DNA of 63,909 bases from DATBWZ01 sp036514535 (GTDB lineage Bacteria > JAMCPX01 > DATBWZ01). Position 1 is the stretch's first letter, and each line of letters begins with the position of its first letter. A program made the translations under genes and the position numbers. Of this stretch, positions 61,057 through 63,909 are shown piece after piece. The notes beneath the pieces are model-generated. The model saw nothing but the letters and a program-made list of their open reading frames with translations. It searched no databases and was not told the DNA's origin. The DNA is taken from the NCBI GenBank assembly GCA_036514535.1, contig DATBWZ010000109.1, positions 1-63,909 of the forward strand, in the 5' to 3' direction.

Positions 61057-62076
61057 TCAGTGACAGTACTGGCAATTTGGATATAACACAGGATTCAAAG
61101 AAAACCCAGCGCGCAAATCTTCATGGCAGCTTATGCATGAACTGTCTCCATTGGAATTTACATAATCCCCGTGCGTATAAGATGCCCAGTCATTGTCGTG
61201 CGGGTAAAGCGAATGGCAGGAGTAGCATGAGATGCCTGTATTCTTACCGAGATAATCTGTCCCATGACACTGGGCGCATATTGAAGGTGAGCCCTGTGCA
61301 TTTACAACATTTCCATGGAACTGTGTTTCGCTCCTCGTAAGCCAGAGGTTTTCCGCAGGATGAGGGTATGTGGAATGGCAGGAATAACAGGATATTCCTG
61401 CTGAGCCGCCTGTTAAGTCCTGTCCATGACAGTCAATACACCTTCCGGTATCCCAGGCATATGTTTTCAGATACAGACCATGCCCGGTAGAATCCCAGTT
61501 AACCCAGCCAGGCGGATGGGGGAAGGAAGTGTGGCAGGAAAAGCATGCAATGCCTGAATTGCCGCCCTTAAAGTCGGTTCCGTGACACGATGTTGCGCAT
61601 CCCGAGGTATTGTAATTCCCCTGTTTTAGATATAGATTATGATTGAGCGTCCATCCTTCTTGATGTGGATACAAAGTATGGCAATTAAAACAGCTTACGC
61701 CTGTATCGCCGCCCTTAAAATCCTTGCCGTGACATTCTGCGCATTTAGCCGTGCCCACAGCGAGCGCTTGCTGCCAGTGTGTTCCTTGAGTAATCCACCC
61801 ATTTTCGTGGGGATAAGTCGTATGGCACATATCACAGGATATTTGTGAATAGCCGCCGGAAAGGTCCTCTCCATGACATGAAGAAGATGCGCAGGATTCT
61901 TTTCCCAGGTCAATGGATGTAAGTCCATGCTCGGTTTTTGCGCTCCAGTTTTCTGTATGGGGAAAAGAGACGTTCTTTTTCGGTTTCTGGGATTCAAGAT
62001 AGGTATCGCGAGCCTTTCCGCATCCTGCAACAACCATTAGGAAAACTAAAGAAAATTTTAATAAGGTACCCCGCAT
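61057..62076 (-). CDS. Multihaem cytochrome lipoprotein of tandem two-haem modules
   Basis: The signal peptide ends in a VVAGC lipobox. The rest of the 339 residues is five tandem repeats of about 45-55 residues and a degenerate sixth. Each repeat holds a haem motif followed by HG-x-D-x-x-GG, then a second motif C-x-x-CH followed by an aromatic-Pro-His (YPH or FPH). Ten motifs are CXXCH (CDMCH, CAECH, CFNCH, CFSCH, CIDCH, CYSCH twice, CAQCH, CISCH, CQYCH). Two are stretched: CASSSCH in repeat 1 and CATSCH in repeat 3. Twelve haems in a chain would make a short molecular wire. A CGGAGG site precedes the ATG. I know no characterised homologue. Confidence 0.85.
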   Translation of the reverse strand: MRGTLLKFSLVFLMVVAGCGKARDTYLESQKPKKNVSFPHTENWSAKTEHGLTSIDLGKESCASSSCHGEDLSGGYSQISCDMCHTTYPHENGWITQGTHWQQALAVGTAKCAECHGKDFKGGDTGVSCFNCHTLYPHQEGWTLNHNLYLKQGNYNTSGCATSCHGTDFKGGNSGIACFSCHTSFPHPPGWVNWDSTGHGLYLKTYAWDTGRCIDCHGQDLTGGSAGISCYSCHSTYPHPAENLWLTRSETQFHGNVVNAQGSPSICAQCHGTDYLGKNTGISCYSCHSLYPHDNDWASYTHGDYVNSNGDSSCISCHEDLRAGFSLNPVLYPNCQYCH

Positions 62077-62141
62077 ATTCTACCTCCGGTCAAAATTTAA
62101 ACCATAATATCATAATTCAATAAAAATTGCCATATATAACA

Positions 62142-63659
62142 CTAACAAAAATATTTTACCCGGGTCTTTATCAGATAATCCGCAAGATAAGTAGAAAATG
62201 CCATAATGCTTATCTGCGGATTGACCCCAAGCGAAGATGGAAAAATGCTTGCGTCAGCTACGAATAAATTCTTGACCTCGCGCAATTCGCAGTGTTCGTC
62301 TATTACGGATACTTTTGGATCAGCTCCCATTCGCAGAGTTCCCATCGGATGAAATGCCATAAGTTCAAGATGCGAGGGTTTTATTTCCATTTTATAAAGG
62401 TTGCCAATCTCTTTCTGTGAGGTAATGACAGGAATATCAACAAGTCCGGTATAGATCTCCTTTGCGCCTGCAGCGAGGAAGACCTCTGAGAGTAATGCTA
62501 TCCCTTTTACAGCCTTTTCTGTGTCTTCCTTATTCAGCCAGTATGTGATCAGAGGATTTCCTTTTCTGTCCATTCTTACCCTGCCTTCAGTAGTGTCGGA
62601 AACCATAACCCCGAAGCCGGCAATCCGGCTGTACCTTGACATAATTTCCTTGTGGCGCATTCCTGCAAATGGAAGTGTTACTGCTGCAATGCTGGGTGGC
62701 ACAAAGAAGCCTTCCAGCATTATTCCCAATCTCTCAAATTCATCAATGTAGAAACTCTGCGGAACTCCCTTCCAGCCCATTATTGGTTCATCAAACATTG
62801 CCATCACCCTTGTTGCCGGATGGAGGTGGAGGTGTCTTCCAAGATGATTATTTTTTCTCCCTATCCTGTTTTTGAGAAGGAATGCAGGAGTAAATATCGC
62901 CCCGCAGGATAAAATGGTTATCTTTGATTTTACGGTAATTTTCCGGAATGCTTTTTCATCAGCATCAAGGAATGAACCCTCAATGCCTGCCGCACGCCCA
63001 TTTTCTGAAATTAACCTTTCAGCCCTGCAGTTTGCATATATTCTTGCGCCATTTTTTGATGCAGCGGGAATATATGTGACATGCATTGCCTGTTTGGCAT
63101 TGGTGGGACAGCCAAAGACACAGATCCCGCACCCTCTGCAATCCCTTACATTTCTCAAAAGCGGGCTGCCTCTGTAACCGAGCGCTTCAGCGCCTTTTTT
63201 TACTCTTAATCCGCTGCCGCCAAGAAGTTCTTCCGTTGTAGGTATGGCATTTACAATATTCTCAACACGCTCAAAAAATGGCGTCAGTTCTTCATTAGTA
63301 ATGCTTTCTAAGCCAAATTCCCTTTGCCAGTGCTTCAGAACGCCGTCGGGTGTTCTGAAGCATGTGCCGGAGTTGATAACCGTAGTGCCGCCGATGCACC
63401 TGCCCAGCGGAATCATGATTGGGGGTATGCCAATGCTCATAACTGAGCCTGATGACCTGTATAGCAATTTTGTCATCTCCACAGGATCTCCGGTAAAATC
63501 GCTGTTTTTAAAATATCCGCCCTCTTCAAGCAGCACCACCTCAAGCCCTGCTTCCGAAAGTTCCTTTGCCATAACTGCACCGCCAGCGCCGCTGCCGATT
63601 ATGCAGGCGTCAGCTTTTTCGTAAATGTCATCAGTGATTTCGTTTCTTGTATAGATCAT
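62142..63659 (-). CDS. GMC-family FAD oxidoreductase with a four-Cys motif
   Basis: The FAD-binding loop GSGAGG is at residues 22-27, followed by the LLEEGGYF strand end. The GRCIGGTTVINSG block near 86 and the C-terminal HPMGTLRMG and VADASIFPSSLGVNPQ blocks mark a GMC oxidoreductase of the long-chain alcohol or sugar dehydrogenase kind. Cys174, 177, 180 and 184 (CRGCGICVFGCP) have ferredoxin-like spacing. The start is the ATG at 63659, whose ATGA overlaps the stop of the gene before. It has no signal peptide of its own. The substrate is unknown. Confidence 0.85.
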   Translation of the reverse strand: MIYTRNEITDDIYEKADACIIGSGAGGAVMAKELSEAGLEVVLLEEGGYFKNSDFTGDPVEMTKLLYRSSGSVMSIGIPPIMIPLGRCIGGTTVINSGTCFRTPDGVLKHWQREFGLESITNEELTPFFERVENIVNAIPTTEELLGGSGLRVKKGAEALGYRGSPLLRNVRDCRGCGICVFGCPTNAKQAMHVTYIPAASKNGARIYANCRAERLISENGRAAGIEGSFLDADEKAFRKITVKSKITILSCGAIFTPAFLLKNRIGRKNNHLGRHLHLHPATRVMAMFDEPIMGWKGVPQSFYIDEFERLGIMLEGFFVPPSIAAVTLPFAGMRHKEIMSRYSRIAGFGVMVSDTTEGRVRMDRKGNPLITYWLNKEDTEKAVKGIALLSEVFLAAGAKEIYTGLVDIPVITSQKEIGNLYKMEIKPSHLELMAFHPMGTLRMGADPKVSVIDEHCELREVKNLFVADASIFPSSLGVNPQISIMAFSTYLADYLIKTRVKYFC

Positions 63660-63909
63660 ACTTTTTCTTTGAAACACTCATTATCGTACCCTATTGCTTT
63701 TTTAATTTTTTCATCGTTATAGAACATCATTGTGCACAGTAATTTCAAAAGCAGAAGCGGCCCGCGAACAAGAAAAAACCTGCTTTTTTCAAAAGATTCA
63801 ACAACCTTTTCCAGCGCGCTTTGGGAGAGGAGGGTAAGCGGGCGAAATGTAAAAAAGAACGGGAGAATTTCAAAAAGCCAGAGCATAGTTCTTATAGCGG
63901 CCCTGTTGG
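63656..63909 (-). CDS. C-terminal part of a protein coupled to the GMC oxidoreductase
   Basis: The frame is open to the window edge, so the gene is cut at its 5' end; an internal ATG at 63886 is unlikely to be the true start. The visible 83 or so residues have two hydrophobic stretches (MLWLFEILPFFFTF and LLLLKLLCTMMFY) and end VEC-like NECFKEKV. It overlaps the GMC gene by 4 bases, so the two work together. GMC dehydrogenases often pair with a small subunit that guides export or assembly; whether this is one cannot be judged from the tail. Confidence 0.55.
   Translation of the reverse strand, partial: NRAAIRTMLWLFEILPFFFTFRPLTLLSQSALEKVVESFEKSRFFLVRGPLLLLKLLCTMMFYNDEKIKKAIGYDNECFKEKV

Noticed and set aside
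62077..62141. TGGCAATTTTTATTG ahead of the tandem-module cytochrome as a sigma-54 promoter
   Set aside because: The GG is followed after 10 bases by TG and not GC, so the -12 element is missing.
1..63909. Search by eye for CRISPR arrays, insertion sequences and prophage genes
   Set aside because: No regular spaced repeats, transposase motifs or phage proteins were seen; the HNH gene has no mobile-element partners.

Overview
The window reads as chromosome of a Gram-negative, respiring, probably anaerobic or facultative bacterium of moderate G+C. It encodes lipoprotein processing (lgt), a LolC/E-type permease, a predicted outer-membrane beta-barrel, many lipobox proteins, multihaem c-type cytochromes, a nitric oxide reductase and two complex I gene sets. 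Gene content (pyruvoyl arginine decarboxylase with a deoxyhypusine-synthase-like protein, tandem nuo clusters, DUF2249/DUF59 proteins beside nor) would fit Nitrospirota or a neighbouring deep lineage, but I cannot fix the phylum without a search. Coding density is high and no stretch over 300 bases lacks a gene. I saw no insertion sequence, prophage or CRISPR array.

Layout. 1-5580 (+): tail of a GcvH-like lipoyl protein, an RRM RNA-binding protein, lgt, an HNH nuclease, a small Cys-rich protein, a patatin-like hydrolase, an unknown, rluD and pgeF. 5606-10127 (-): an NO-reduction cluster of an NnrS-like membrane protein, a DUF59 protein, a DUF1858/DUF2249 protein, a dihaem NorC and NorB. 10296-15982 (-): an outer-membrane barrel protein and a 1418-residue lipoprotein. 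16275-39497 (+): 25 complex I genes in one run. The first 11 (A B C D H I J K L M N) lack the NADH module and the next 14 (A-N) are complete. 39528-42662 (-): pdaD, a DHS-like gene, speB and thiE. 42789-47115 (+): a glycosyltransferase, glmU and glmS. 47127-48457 (-): a metallo-beta-lactamase-fold hydrolase, a DUF2892 protein and tRNA-Gln(CTG). 48640-57990 (+): tilS, a P-loop protein, a dCMP deaminase, a rhodanese lipoprotein, an FHA protein, prfB with its programmed frameshift, lysS, a LolC/E permease and uvrC. 58238-60826 (+): a nonahaem lipoprotein behind a sigma-54 promoter. 61057-62076 (-): a lipoprotein built from tandem two-haem modules, with 12 haem motifs. 62142-63909 (-): a GMC oxidoreductase and the tail of a gene cut by the window edge.

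Regulation. Three promoters (norC, the NnrS-like gene, the giant lipoprotein) carry a TGAT-N4-ATCA palindrome whose centre lies exactly 32 bp from the centre of a TATATT or TATAAT -10 box. That is class II Crp/Fnr geometry, and two of the palindromes are identical. This joins NO reduction and a large surface lipoprotein into a probable Crp/Fnr-family regulon. Several genes (lgt, glmU, uvrC, the NnrS-like gene) lack a Shine-Dalgarno and have a -10-like box placed so that the transcript would begin at or within a few bases of the ATG, which suggests leaderless messages.

How it works together. The second complex I feeds NADH electrons to quinone. The first has no NADH module and must use another donor or borrow NuoEFG. 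Electrons can leave through c-type cytochromes to NorBC and perhaps to the multihaem lipoproteins. The polyamine operon predicts arginine to agmatine to putrescine, then a homospermidine-type product.
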